A stretch of 64,000 nt of DNA from Candidatus Omnitrophota bacterium (lineage in GTDB: Bacteria; Omnitrophota; Omnitrophia; Omnitrophales; Aquincolibacteriaceae): assembly GCA_030698625.1 (NCBI GenBank), contig JAUYMS010000035.1, forward strand, positions 135,950 through 199,949, in the 5' to 3' direction. The notes below the pieces were generated by a model. The model was not told the origin of the DNA and made no database searches. It worked only from the letters and a program-made list of their open reading frames with translations. Below are positions 25,987 to 35,014 of the stretch, piece after piece; positions within the stretch are counted from its first letter, which is position 1, and each line of letters opens with the position of its first letter. The translations under genes were made by a program, and so were the position numbers.

Positions 25987-27708
25987 TTAACTCCCAGATT
26001 CGTGCTGGGGATGAAAATCCTTTTCACGTCCCGGCACGCTGTACTCATAGGGGCCCCGGTAAACGGTAGGCACCGTTTCGAAATTACCGTGAGGCGGGGG
26101 AGAAGGCGTTGCCCACTCCAGAGTTGTTGCCTGCCACGGATTCGTATCGACTTTTTCCCCCCAGAAAATACTTCCGAAGAAGTTAATGATAAAGGGAATC
26201 TGCGATAAGGCCAGACACCAGGCTGAGATTGAAATGAAGACATTCAGCGGCTGCGTCGGTTGTGCGTGAGCATATTGCGTCGGATCCCACAAGCGGCGTG
26301 AAACACCGGCAAGGCCCATGGAGAACATGGGCATGAATACGCCGTTGATGAAAATAAAGGAGAACCAGAAGTGAATCTTTCCCAAGATCTCGGACATCTT
26401 TCTGCCCGTCATTTTCGGGAACCAGTAATAGATTCCCGCGAACAGGGCAAAGATGGTTCCGGGCGCTACGACATAATGAAAGTGCCCGATGACGTAATAG
26501 GTGTCATGCAGGTGAATGTCGGATGCCGCTAGGCCGAGGGGCAGTCCCGTGAGGCCGCCAATCCCAAACATCGGCAGAAAGGCAATAGCAAAGAGCATGG
26601 GCGTATTGAAGCGAATCGAGCCTCCCCAGAGGCTCAGCATTAAGGAGGTCAAGATAATCACCGAAGGAATCGAGATGATCATTGTGGTGACCTGAAAGAA
26701 GGCGCTCATTTCCGTACTCATGCCCACGAGGTACATGTGATGTGCCCAGACGATGAAGGACATGAAGCCGAGAAAAATAACCGAGTACACCATGGATTTA
26801 TACCCGTAAATCGGCTTGCGTGTATTGCAGGCCATGATTTCCGCGACGATTCCCATCGCCGGGAGAATTAGCACATAAACTTCGGGGTGCGCTAGAAACC
26901 AGAAAAGATGCTGCCAAAGCAGGGGGTTGCCGCCTCCGCTGACTTGGAGAATCTCACCGCTTACGACCAGACCGCTCGGCAGGAAAAAACTCGTGCCGGC
27001 CAGACGATCCATCAACTGCAGGACGCCGGCCGCTTCCAGCGGAGGGAAAGCCAGGAGCAGGAGAAAAGAGGTCACAAACTGGGCCCACACAAAGAACGGC
27101 AGGCGGAAAAATGAAAGCCCATCCGCCCGCAGCTGAATAATCGTGACCAGAAAATTGACCGAACCCAATAAGGAAGATGTAATAAGAAAAACCATGCCGA
27201 AAAGCCACCACGTTTGACCGGCAGGCGCAATGTCCGAAAGGGGAGGATAAGCGGTCCATCCGGACTGAGCCGCGCCTTGCGGCAGAAAGAAACTGGCCAG
27301 CATGATGACGCCGCCGACGAAATAAACCCAGTAGCTCATCATATTGAGTTTTGGGAAAGCCATATCGGGGGCCCCGATCTGCAGAGGGACAAAATAGTTT
27401 CCGAAGGCCCCGACCCCTAGGGGAACGACGCCGAGAAAAATCATGATGGTGCCGTGCATGGTACCTAGCTGATTATAAAACTCCGGAAGCATGATACCGC
27501 CGGGCATGAGCGCGTCGCCGAAAAAGCCGCCGATCCACGGCATCGGCTTCGCAGGAAAGGCCAGTTGCCAGCGCATCATGAGCATTAAACAAAACCCCAG
27601 TAAGAGAAACAGAAGTGCGGTGATGCCGTACTGAATGCCGATGACCTTGTGGTCTATCGAAAAGATGTATTTCCGCCAAAAGGGGAGTTTGTGTTCGTCA
27701 TGGCTCAT
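25987..27708 (-). CDS. ctaD: Cytochrome c oxidase subunit I
   Basis: 573 residues from the ATG at 27708, which overlaps the ctaC stop (ATGA); an ATG 24 nt upstream at 27732 is less likely. Twelve helices are expected. 'HPEVYVLILPAMG' holds the CuB His, the cross-linking Tyr and the D-channel Glu of A1-type oxidases. 'VWAHHMYLVGM' holds the other two CuB His, and 'YYVIGHFHYV' holds the heme ligands. It reduces O2 to water and pumps protons. Having O2 reduction next to Fe-S and c-di-GMP sensors suggests a facultative lifestyle. Confidence 0.97.
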   Translation of the reverse strand: MSHDEHKLPFWRKYIFSIDHKVIGIQYGITALLFLLLGFCLMLMMRWQLAFPAKPMPWIGGFFGDALMPGGIMLPEFYNQLGTMHGTIMIFLGVVPLGVGAFGNYFVPLQIGAPDMAFPKLNMMSYWVYFVGGVIMLASFFLPQGAAQSGWTAYPPLSDIAPAGQTWWLFGMVFLITSSLLGSVNFLVTIIQLRADGLSFFRLPFFVWAQFVTSFLLLLAFPPLEAAGVLQLMDRLAGTSFFLPSGLVVSGEILQVSGGGNPLLWQHLFWFLAHPEVYVLILPAMGIVAEIMACNTRKPIYGYKSMVYSVIFLGFMSFIVWAHHMYLVGMSTEMSAFFQVTTMIISIPSVIILTSLMLSLWGGSIRFNTPMLFAIAFLPMFGIGGLTGLPLGLAASDIHLHDTYYVIGHFHYVVAPGTIFALFAGIYYWFPKMTGRKMSEILGKIHFWFSFIFINGVFMPMFSMGLAGVSRRLWDPTQYAHAQPTQPLNVFISISAWCLALSQIPFIINFFGSIFWGEKVDTNPWQATTLEWATPSPPPHGNFETVPTVYRGPYEYSVPGREKDFHPQHESGS

Positions 27709-28445
27709 GGTTTTACCTGCTTTGCGAGCCATGTATCGAATTCTGTTTGCTCTTCAACCGTGAAAAAACCCCGCATGCGGTAATGGGCCAGGCCGCAGAA
27801 CTGGGCACATGCAATTTCAAATTTTCCCGTTTTGCCGGCCGTAAACCACACCGGTATTTCCTGGCCGGGGATGGTGTCCTGTTTGACTCGCATCACGGGA
27901 AGCGAAAAACTGTGAATCACATCTTTGGAGGACAGCCTTACGATAACTGGTTTGTTGACAGGCACATGGAGCTGGTTGATTGTCGTAATATCGTCCAGCG
28001 CCGCCGGGTCCGTGGGATCCAGCCCAATGGCATTACCGACTTTGACGAGATTCACGTCGGTTTTTCCGAATAGGCCGTCGGGGCCGGGGTAGTGAATATT
28101 CCATGCAAACTGCTCGGCGACAACCCGGATCTCAACGGATTCATTGCGCGCAGGCGGCACATTTCGGTACTGATGCATGATTGGGAAAGCGAAGCCCACC
28201 AGGAGGACGACTTCAAAGAGGGCCACGGCAACTTCTATATAGGAAGGGGCCTTGAAATGCTTTAAATGGTAGTTCGCCTTGTGCCCCGGGCGTGCGCGAA
28301 ATCGGAATAGCACGATGATAAGGAAGATAAACCATCCGACGAAAAGCACCGCCATGAAGCCGTGAAAGATGTATATCAGTTGGTCGATCTTTTCGCCACC
28401 GACCGACGCATTGAATGGGAGTCCCCAACCGTAATATTTTTCCAT
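27705..28445 (-). CDS. ctaC: Cytochrome c oxidase subunit II
   Basis: 246 residues: two N-terminal membrane helices followed by a periplasmic cupredoxin domain. The CuA site is intact: 'HSFSLPVMRVKQD' and 'CAQFCGLAHYRM' provide the His, Cys-x3-Cys, His and Met ligands. There is no fused cytochrome c domain, so electrons must come from a separate cytochrome c, not seen here. First gene of the minus-strand cta operon, facing the Rrf2 regulator gene across 211 bases. Confidence 0.95.
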   Translation of the reverse strand: MEKYYGWGLPFNASVGGEKIDQLIYIFHGFMAVLFVGWFIFLIIVLFRFRARPGHKANYHLKHFKAPSYIEVAVALFEVVLLVGFAFPIMHQYRNVPPARNESVEIRVVAEQFAWNIHYPGPDGLFGKTDVNLVKVGNAIGLDPTDPAALDDITTINQLHVPVNKPVIVRLSSKDVIHSFSLPVMRVKQDTIPGQEIPVWFTAGKTGKFEIACAQFCGLAHYRMRGFFTVEEQTEFDTWLAKQVKP

Positions 28446-28571
28446 GGGCCCTAAAAGTAAAGAATGTCAGTTATGATGGCAGAATTGGCTTGAAGTTTGA
28501 CATACAAGAAACTTTGCTGTCAAGGGAATATCTGCGTCAATAATGAAGATACGGCAATTTTGAGGTTTAGA

Positions 28572-28600
28572 TTGACAAAAAAGTATATTTAGGATAAACT
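28572..28600 (+). promoter_or_regulatory. Promoter of Rrf2 regulator operon
   Basis: TTGACA (28572-28577), a 17-base AT-rich spacer, then TAAACT (28595-28600), 56 nt before the ATG. In the same divergent region TTGACA (28497-28502) and TGTCAA (28518-28523) form an inverted repeat that could be an operator or the -35 box of the oxidase operon. I could not find a convincing -10 for the latter. Confidence 0.6.
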
Positions 28601-28656
28601 CATCCCAAATTTGTGCCGAATCTTATGAGAAAGGCAGAGGAGCCGAGGCCAAGGGA

Positions 28657-29142
28657 ATGATCTATTCCAAGACATGTGAATATGCAATTCGGGCATTGTC
28701 CTATATTTCATCTAAGGGTAAGGGGGTCTTCACGATGATCCCGGAGGTGGGCCGCGAGACGGGTGTTCCGGGACCTTATGTCGCTAAGATATTTCAGGGT
28801 TTAGTCCGAAATGGAATTTTGAATTCTCGCCGAGGGCCCGGCGGTGGTTTCTCTATGAACAAGGCCCCTGAGCAAGTGTCTCTGTGGGAGATTGTTGAAG
28901 CCATTGATGATTCGAGCAGTTTTAAAGACGATTGCGTCATGGGACTCAATGACTGTTCTTCGGCGAGTGCGTGTCCGCTGCACGAGGTGTGGGATAAAGC
29001 GCGAGCAAAAATTCTCGACAAGCTTCGCAGTTCCACTTTGAAACAGTTGACGGGAAAGAATGCAAAATTCGAGTATCGGGCGCTCAAGCGGTCGAGGTTG
29101 AGCGAAACCTTACAACTCGGCATATTAAAGGAGTTAGCATAA
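28657..29142 (+). CDS. Rrf2-family transcription regulator, probably Fe-S
   Basis: 161 residues. The N-terminal winged helix 'MIYSKTCEYAIRALSYIS' and 'GPYVAKIFQGLVRNGILNSRRGPGGGF' is characteristic of Rrf2. A cysteine cluster 'DDCVMGLNDCSSASACPLH' in the usual place gives three Cys, as in IscR and NsrR, so a [2Fe-2S] or [4Fe-4S] cluster sensing O2, NO or iron is likely. It is divergent from the cytochrome oxidase operon and directly followed by the desaturase, so both are plausible targets. Confidence 0.88.
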   Translation: MIYSKTCEYAIRALSYISSKGKGVFTMIPEVGRETGVPGPYVAKIFQGLVRNGILNSRRGPGGGFSMNKAPEQVSLWEIVEAIDDSSSFKDDCVMGLNDCSSASACPLHEVWDKARAKILDKLRSSTLKQLTGKNAKFEYRALKRSRLSETLQLGILKELA

Positions 29143-30324
29143 ATGTCACTTCAAGCAACGTCGCGTAAGAAAATGATTTGGGTGAATATCGTCTTTTTTG
29201 CGGTCACGGCTTTGGTGGCCGTCATCGGGGGGCCGCTTTACGTTTTGAAATACGGCGTCAGCCTGCCCGAAGGCCTCCTCTTCGTTTTTTACATGGTGGC
29301 CACCGGTTTGAGTATTACGGTGGGATATCACCGCCTTTTTTCCCACGTGGCTTACAAGGCGCATCCCGTGATTCGATTTCTTCTCTTATTTTTTGGTGCG
29401 GCAGCGTTTGAACAGACGGCACTCATGTGGAGTTCTCAGCACCGGGATCATCACCGGTATGTTGATACCGAGCGAGATCCCTACAGTATCAAGAAAGGTT
29501 TTTGGTATGCGCATGTCGGGTGGATGCTCTTCTGGGAGCATCAGGTCAATTACGACAATGCCGGAGATTTGAAGAAAGATCCCATGGTGATGCATCAGCA
29601 TCACTACTACTTGGGGTGGTCGGTTGTTAGCGGAATCCTTGTGCCGGTCTTTATCGGGGCCCTGACGGGGCATGCCCTCGGTGCTTTCATTCTTGCCGTC
29701 TGCGGCAGGATCACCCTTGTTTACCACGCGACCTTCTGTATTAATTCCGTATGCCATATGTTCGGAAGACCTACCTACGACATCTATGCCACGGCTAAAG
29801 ATCATTGGTTCATCGCCTTTTTAACATACGGGGAGGGGTATCATAATTTTCACCACCGCTTTCCGGGAGATTATCGGAACGGTGTCCGCTGGTATCAGTG
29901 GGACCCGAGCAAGTGGATGATCTGGGTTCTGGCCCGTTTGGGACTCGCGGAGAGGCTGCATCGGGTATCGCCGTTCCGCATTTTGGCGGCCCGTCTTGCA
30001 GCCGAGAGTCAGCTGGCGCAGGATAAGCTTCAGACACACAGGTGGCAGCCTGAGATTGAGGTCCGCAGGGCCCTTGAGACATTGAAGCTGAGATATATCA
30101 GCCTATGTGCCAATCTCGCTGTATGGGAAAAGGCCGCTCGAGACTCTCAACGTATCTTTCAGCAGCAAGTATCAAAACAGTCGCGCGAATTGCAGTGCTC
30201 GGCTTCGAAAAAGGTCGAGGAGGCAAAACGTCAATTTGCCGTGACCCATGAGCGCTGGAGGGAATTGATCTGCCATAATCCTCTCGACCTGCGGAGGGCC
30301 CTTCTGCTAAACTCTCTTGGTTAG
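29143..30324 (+). CDS. Membrane fatty-acyl desaturase (delta-9 type)
   Basis: 393 residues with the three diiron His boxes of acyl-CoA/acyl-lipid desaturases: 'HRLFSH', 'HRDHHRY' and 'HNFHH', plus four membrane segments. It introduces a double bond using O2 and electrons from a reductase. The last 100 or so residues are a charged helical extension not needed by the core fold. The ATG directly follows the TAA of the Rrf2 gene with no gap, implying co-transcription. That would tie an O2-consuming enzyme to an Fe-S regulator. Confidence 0.92.
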   Translation: MSLQATSRKKMIWVNIVFFAVTALVAVIGGPLYVLKYGVSLPEGLLFVFYMVATGLSITVGYHRLFSHVAYKAHPVIRFLLLFFGAAAFEQTALMWSSQHRDHHRYVDTERDPYSIKKGFWYAHVGWMLFWEHQVNYDNAGDLKKDPMVMHQHHYYLGWSVVSGILVPVFIGALTGHALGAFILAVCGRITLVYHATFCINSVCHMFGRPTYDIYATAKDHWFIAFLTYGEGYHNFHHRFPGDYRNGVRWYQWDPSKWMIWVLARLGLAERLHRVSPFRILAARLAAESQLAQDKLQTHRWQPEIEVRRALETLKLRYISLCANLAVWEKAARDSQRIFQQQVSKQSRELQCSASKKVEEAKRQFAVTHERWRELICHNPLDLRRALLLNSLG

Positions 30325-30347
30325 TCGATTTGAAAGGAGAGGTTCGG

Positions 30348-30788
30348 ATGGGTCCTGACGGCAGATGGGTGATGCACGATTTTGAGCGGGTTTTTAATGA
30401 TAGCTACGAGAGGGTGTTGTCGGCGTCCAAAGGGGGCCCGGATTTTTTTGATTCCTTCTATGAAAGGTTTATAGGGTCTTCGGAAGAGATTAGGGCGAAA
30501 TTCAAGAATACAGATATGATAAAACAGAAGCAGGTGCTGAGGGATTCTCTCTTCCACATGCTTCATTACGCGATTGACGGTTTTGCGACGGAATACCTCG
30601 AGCATTTGGCTGTTATGCACGCGAAGACCGAAAAAGATATCCCCCCGGCCATGTACAGAATTTGGCTCGAGAGTCTCGTGGCGACGGTGAAGAAGTGGGA
30701 TCCGAAGTTTGACAACAAAGTGGAATCCGCGTGGCGTGACGTGATGTCTCCCGGCATCGAATTCATGATTGCGAAATACGAATCATGA
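30348..30788 (+). CDS. Single-domain globin
   Basis: 146 residues from the ATG at 30348, five bases after AGGAGAGG; an in-frame extension to 30330 lacks a ribosome site. It is all helical, with the globin pattern 'FFDSFYERFIGSSEEIRAKF' in the B to CD region, 'HLAVMH' placing the probable proximal heme His at residue 91, and 'YRIWLESLVATVKKWD' as helix G. It should bind O2 or NO. Its stop overlaps the start of the EAL gene (ATGA), suggesting a sensor-effector pair. Confidence 0.75.
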   Translation: MGPDGRWVMHDFERVFNDSYERVLSASKGGPDFFDSFYERFIGSSEEIRAKFKNTDMIKQKQVLRDSLFHMLHYAIDGFATEYLEHLAVMHAKTEKDIPPAMYRIWLESLVATVKKWDPKFDNKVESAWRDVMSPGIEFMIAKYES

Positions 30789-31519
30789 AGCAAAAGGTGA
30801 TTACAGAAAAAACGGTTTCGAAAGCTATTTACTCGGTCTATCAGCCGATTATCCAATTAGAAGACCAAGCCATAATCGGCTATGAGGCACTTACCCGTGG
30901 GCAAGGTGTGGGAAGATATCCCCAAGAATTGTTCCGCCGCGCCTATATGGACGGGATGGTGATTTCTCTCGATTTCGAGTGCCTTCTTTCCGCAATTAAG
31001 GTTTTACCTATCCTTGGCAACGGGCACCTGCTGTTTCTTAACGTGGAACCCATGACGTTGGCTCGAAGCTTTCGCGCTAAGCATGACGGCGAGTTTTTCT
31101 TGAAGAAATTTGCAAAATATGCCGAGAACATCGTTTTCGAGTTGACCGAGGGCATGAAGATGAGCGACTTTGCTTATGTGAAACACGCGGTTACCTTCCT
31201 GAGACGAATGGGTTTTCGATTTGCACTGGATGATGTCGCCGACGTCGGGTACAAAGTCCTCAAACTGATTTCTCTTAAGCCCGACTTTATTAAACTTGAT
31301 ATGTCTCTGGTCCACGGACTCAGGGAAGATCGCATGCACCTTTTGCTGATCAAGCGATTGACCGAAGAAGCCCGCGCGTGTCACGCCCGAGTCGTTGCGG
31401 AAGGCGTCGAATCCGAAGATGAGATCGAACCGCTGCGAAAAATGGGTATTGAGTATGCACAGGGATTTTATTTTGGCCGTCCCAAGAAGACACTTCAGCG
31501 CAAACCTTCCAATTTATAA
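30785..31519 (+). CDS. EAL-domain c-di-GMP phosphodiesterase
   Basis: 244 residues consisting almost only of an EAL domain: 'GYEALTRG' (EAL motif), 'NVEP' in the metal-binding position, 'FELTEG', 'ALDDVADVG' (DDFG loop with an insertion), 'FIKLDMSL' and 'VVAEGVES'. The key metal ligands appear to be present, so hydrolysis of c-di-GMP is plausible, though the loop-6 region is non-standard. It is translationally coupled to the upstream globin gene, a two-gene counterpart of a globin-coupled sensor. Confidence 0.85.
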   Translation: MKQKVITEKTVSKAIYSVYQPIIQLEDQAIIGYEALTRGQGVGRYPQELFRRAYMDGMVISLDFECLLSAIKVLPILGNGHLLFLNVEPMTLARSFRAKHDGEFFLKKFAKYAENIVFELTEGMKMSDFAYVKHAVTFLRRMGFRFALDDVADVGYKVLKLISLKPDFIKLDMSLVHGLREDRMHLLLIKRLTEEARACHARVVAEGVESEDEIEPLRKMGIEYAQGFYFGRPKKTLQRKPSNL

Positions 31520-31537
31520 TAGAGATTACTTGCCTTT

Positions 31538-32977
31538 ATGACTAAGAAAGTAGTGATCGTCGGGGGAGGTATATCCGGGCTTACCGCGGCGTACCGTTTG
31601 AGTGAGCTTATGCGGGAGCGCAAGACGGCCGTTCGGATCCATGTCCTTGAAGCCGCCGAGCGTTTCGGCGGGGTGATCGAGTCGACACCTCAGGATGGAT
31701 TCTTACTGGAACGCGGCCCCGATTGTTTTACTGCCGAACCGCCGCATGCCGTGAATTTATGCAAGCGGCTCGGTCTTGAAAAAGAACTTGTCGGTGTGAG
31801 TCCGGAGAACCGGCGTTTACATCTCTGCCATAACGGCCGTCTCTTTCCCTTCCCCGATGGTTTCCAACTCATCGCTCCGGTGAAAGCAAGCAGTTTGCTG
31901 CATCTCCCTTTCTTGAGTTTATCTGCGGTTATCAGGATGGCTTGTGAACCGTTAATCCCGCCGCGAAATTCTCCGGGCGACGAAAGTCTTGGTGCGCTTA
32001 TCCGGCGCCGTTTCGGCGGTGAAGTCGCCGAAAGAATCGGCCAGCCGCTCTTCGGCAGTATTTTTTCCTGCGATATCGATACCCTAAGTGTGCAGGCGGC
32101 CTTTCCGCGCTTTGCCGAAATGGAAACGAAATATGGCAGTCTGGTGGCGGCATTCCGGGCAATCGCCAAAAAGCACGCGGCGAAGCAAGTGAAACCGGGC
32201 GAACGGCCGCCGAGCATTTTCTACACGTTCGCAGACGGATTGCAGACTTTAGTTGATCGATTAGTTGAGAAGCTTAAGGAATCCGATCTGCGGACATCCG
32301 CCGAAGTCGAGTCTATCGGAAGAGGAACTTCATGGGAGGTCACTCTCAAAGGGGGCGAGAGGCTGGAAGCGGATGCGGTCTGCCTGGCCCTGCCGTCTTT
32401 TTGCAGTGCCAAACTCTTGACAGGTATCGCACCCGAAACCGCGCATGCCCTGAAACCGGTCGCGCGCAAGTCCATGATCACCGTGAATATCGGATTCGCG
32501 GCCGGTGATGGCCCGTCCTTGCCGGCGGGATCCGGATTTATCGGGTCCCCCAAGGACAAGTTTGAAATTTTGGGATGTACTTTTTCGAGTCAGAAGTTTT
32601 CAAGCCGGGCACCGGAGGGATCGTCTCTACTCCGTGTTTTTATCGGGGGGACGTCTTGTGAGGCGCTGTTATCCGCATCTGATACTGAGATCGGTGATTT
32701 CGCATTAGAGAAGCTACGAACAGTGCTAAAAATAGTGACAGGCCCTCTGTTTGTGACCGTGAGCCGATATCGGGGAGTCATGCCGCATTACCAGCTGGGA
32801 CATCTGGATCGCGTCGCGGCCATCGAGGGCTCACTCAGGGAGTCTCCCGGGCTCTATCTTGCGGGTAATTCCTTCCGCGGCGCCGGTATTCCGGCCTGTA
32901 TCGAACGCGCCGAAGCGACGGCTGTTTCTATGGCGGAATTCATCACTTTCTTCGAAATGAGTTTAAAAGGTGTTTGA
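31538..32977 (+). CDS. hemY: FAD-dependent proto/coproporphyrinogen oxidase
   Basis: 479 residues. The N-terminal FAD-binding 'VVIVGGGISGLTAAYRL' and 'LEAAERFGGVIES' match HemY-type oxidases, as do 'LLERGPDCFT', 'GSIFSCDIDTLSVQAAFPRF' and the C-terminal 'LYLAGNSFRGAGIPACIERAE'. It oxidises porphyrinogen to porphyrin late in heme synthesis using O2. Its place between the oxidase/globin genes and the cytochrome-rich island suits heme demand. Membership of the coproporphyrin- or protoporphyrin-dependent branch cannot be decided from sequence by eye. Confidence 0.92.
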   Translation: MTKKVVIVGGGISGLTAAYRLSELMRERKTAVRIHVLEAAERFGGVIESTPQDGFLLERGPDCFTAEPPHAVNLCKRLGLEKELVGVSPENRRLHLCHNGRLFPFPDGFQLIAPVKASSLLHLPFLSLSAVIRMACEPLIPPRNSPGDESLGALIRRRFGGEVAERIGQPLFGSIFSCDIDTLSVQAAFPRFAEMETKYGSLVAAFRAIAKKHAAKQVKPGERPPSIFYTFADGLQTLVDRLVEKLKESDLRTSAEVESIGRGTSWEVTLKGGERLEADAVCLALPSFCSAKLLTGIAPETAHALKPVARKSMITVNIGFAAGDGPSLPAGSGFIGSPKDKFEILGCTFSSQKFSSRAPEGSSLLRVFIGGTSCEALLSASDTEIGDFALEKLRTVLKIVTGPLFVTVSRYRGVMPHYQLGHLDRVAAIEGSLRESPGLYLAGNSFRGAGIPACIERAEATAVSMAEFITFFEMSLKGV

Positions 32978-33084
32978 GTAAATCCGGCATTTTGCTAAGC
33001 TTACGTCCTGTTAAGATTAAATCCTATTCCGAAGTACACTAAAGCCAACACCAAACCCGAACTATAATAAGGAGAAGATTGACC

Positions 33085-34425
33085 ATGAAAAAGACGCCCA
33101 TGATGTTCATTTTATGTGCCGCTCTAACCTTTGGTTCTGCGGGCCCGGGGATGGCTGATGATGCCCGATTGATGAGTATGATTCAGAACATGCAGACACA
33201 GATGGAAGGCATGCAGAAACTCATCGCGGCGCAGGGGGCCGAAATTCAGGCGCTCAAGAAGCAGAGCCCCGAGAGATCCGTACTCCCGGAACCGGCCGGT
33301 AATTTTAAGGAAAATCTAAAAGCCAGTATCGGGGATTCGGACAGATGGCTCAAAGACCTCGACTTCAAAGGCGACGTGCGCCTGCGTTATGAGGCCCTGG
33401 ATTTTTCAGACGGAGAAACGGTAAAGGGAACAAGAGACCGCAACCGTTTTCGCTACCGGTTGCGTTTCGGCTGGGATAAACAATTGTATGACGACCTTAG
33501 CCTCGGTTTTTGGCTGGCCTCGGGGGATACCGCCGCCGGAACGTCAACCAACGACACGCTAGATACCGATTTCTCAAAGAAACTTATTTGGATCGAGCGC
33601 ATTTATGTGAACTATACCCCGAGCTACATTAAAGGTCTCCGGATCACGGCCGGTAAGTTTGAGAATCCGCTTGTTTCCACGGCGTTGGTTTGGGACAGTG
33701 ACATCCGGCCCGAGGGGTTGTACGAGCATTACAAATTTTCACTCATGGGCGGAAAGGTCAGTCCCTTTGTCACTTTGGGGCAGTGGATCCTGCAGGAGGA
33801 TTCCGTAGGCGCACCCGGTGATGCCGAGCTTTTTGTCTACCAGACGGGGCTCGATTGGATCGCGTCCGATGATTTCTTGAACGATCAACCGCTCAAGGTA
33901 AAATTGGCGGCGTCGTATTATGATTTTACCGATTATGGCGATTCCTTTGTCGCGGCCGGCGGGAATCCGCTTCAGGCCAACGGGAACCTTGCGGCACAAG
34001 ATTTTAATCTCGGGGATGTCTATTTCGAGACCCGATTTACGCCTATTAAGATCGGGGATAAGCCGGTTCCCTTGAAACTCTTTGCTCACTATATCCAGAA
34101 CTTTGACGGCAGTGCCATCCAAACCACTACGAGCCTGGATGATCAGGATTATGCGTATGGCTATGGCCTCCAAGTCGGAGAAATCAAAGCGCCGGGGGAT
34201 TGGACGTTCTATTGGCGCTACGGTTTCATTGCCCCAAATGCGGTTCCGGGCGGGTTAGCGGATGCCGATTTTGGCGCCGCGAATCGCCGCGGTATGCAGG
34301 GCAGTTTCACTTACCGCCTGCGTGACAATCTGGATTTTGAGTTCACGACTTATTTAACCGGTAACGTCACCGGCGTGGACACGGAAAACAGAACCTTCCA
34401 AAGCAACTTGTTAATGAAGTTCTGA
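33085..34425 (+). CDS. Outer-membrane porin
   Basis: The ATG at 33085 (AAGGAG ten bases before) starts a 446-residue protein; a TTG at 33079 is in frame. It has a signal peptide ('MMFILCAALTFGSAGPGMA', cut near AMAD-like sequence), a short coiled coil with 'MQNMQTQMEGMQKLIAAQG', then a beta-barrel of alternating aromatic strands ending in Phe ('QSNLLMKF'). This matches the 'putative porin' families of Gram-negative bacteria. The coiled coil may trimerise or contact the cell wall. The gene sits at the head of the respiration island and may admit anions, which is inference. Confidence 0.8.
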   Translation: MKKTPMMFILCAALTFGSAGPGMADDARLMSMIQNMQTQMEGMQKLIAAQGAEIQALKKQSPERSVLPEPAGNFKENLKASIGDSDRWLKDLDFKGDVRLRYEALDFSDGETVKGTRDRNRFRYRLRFGWDKQLYDDLSLGFWLASGDTAAGTSTNDTLDTDFSKKLIWIERIYVNYTPSYIKGLRITAGKFENPLVSTALVWDSDIRPEGLYEHYKFSLMGGKVSPFVTLGQWILQEDSVGAPGDAELFVYQTGLDWIASDDFLNDQPLKVKLAASYYDFTDYGDSFVAAGGNPLQANGNLAAQDFNLGDVYFETRFTPIKIGDKPVPLKLFAHYIQNFDGSAIQTTTSLDDQDYAYGYGLQVGEIKAPGDWTFYWRYGFIAPNAVPGGLADADFGAANRRGMQGSFTYRLRDNLDFEFTTYLTGNVTGVDTENRTFQSNLLMKF

Positions 34426-34432
34426 ACCTTAA

Positions 34433-35014
34433 ATGCATCCGAACGCGTTTGATTTTAGGGAGCGGCCGTTTCTGGTTATCTGGGAGACGACGCATGCCTG
34501 CGACTTGGCCTGTGTGCATTGCCGGGCTTCGGCCGACCCGAACCCGGCTCCCGACGAATTAAACCACGAAGAGGCACGCGAACTGATTCAGGGCGTCAAG
34601 GATATGGGGACGCCCATTCTTGTCTTCAGCGGCGGAGGTCCGTTGAAACGCCCCGACCTTGACGACCTCGTCCGTTATGCCAAGACGCTGAAACTGCGCA
34701 CAGGAGTCATTCCTGCGGTGACGCCTGCGCTTACCCCCGAAAGAATTCAGGCTTTAAAAGATTGCGGGCTCGATCAGATCGCCTTCAGTCTGGATGCGGC
34801 ACGGCCCGAGGAACACGATGCCTTCAGGCGGGTCGGCGGTGTGTTTGACCGCACCATGGAAAGTATTCGCATTGCCAATGAATGCGGCCTCGCCGTTCAG
34901 ATTAATTCGCTCATCAATGTACACAATCAGGAAAATCTGGATGAGTTAATTGAACTCATTGCCGGTTTCAATATCGTTTTCTGGGAAGTCTTTTTCCTGG
35001 TGCCCGTGGGCCGG
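34433..35014 (+). pseudogene. Radical SAM/SPASM protein, truncated at a junction
   Basis: About 194 codons remain. The N-terminal radical SAM core is intact: 'HACDLACVHC' (CxxxCxxC, 4Fe-4S) and 'FSGGGPLKRPDL'. The frame runs to 'FFLVPVGR', the point where AhbD/NirJ-like and TIGR04053-type proteins continue as 'GR' plus a further 150-200 residues with SPASM cysteines. Here the sequence switches into the NarK C-terminus in another frame. The open frame continues to 35137 but encodes unrelated residues. It may be a heme-modification or peptide-modifying enzyme by family. Whether the truncation is real is unknown. Confidence 0.75.

Noticed and set aside
33063-33068. TATAAT before the porin gene as a leaderless promoter
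   Set aside because: A ribosome site AAGGAG directly follows and would be lost from such a transcript; a better promoter TTAAGA-N18-TACACT lies at 33011-33040.
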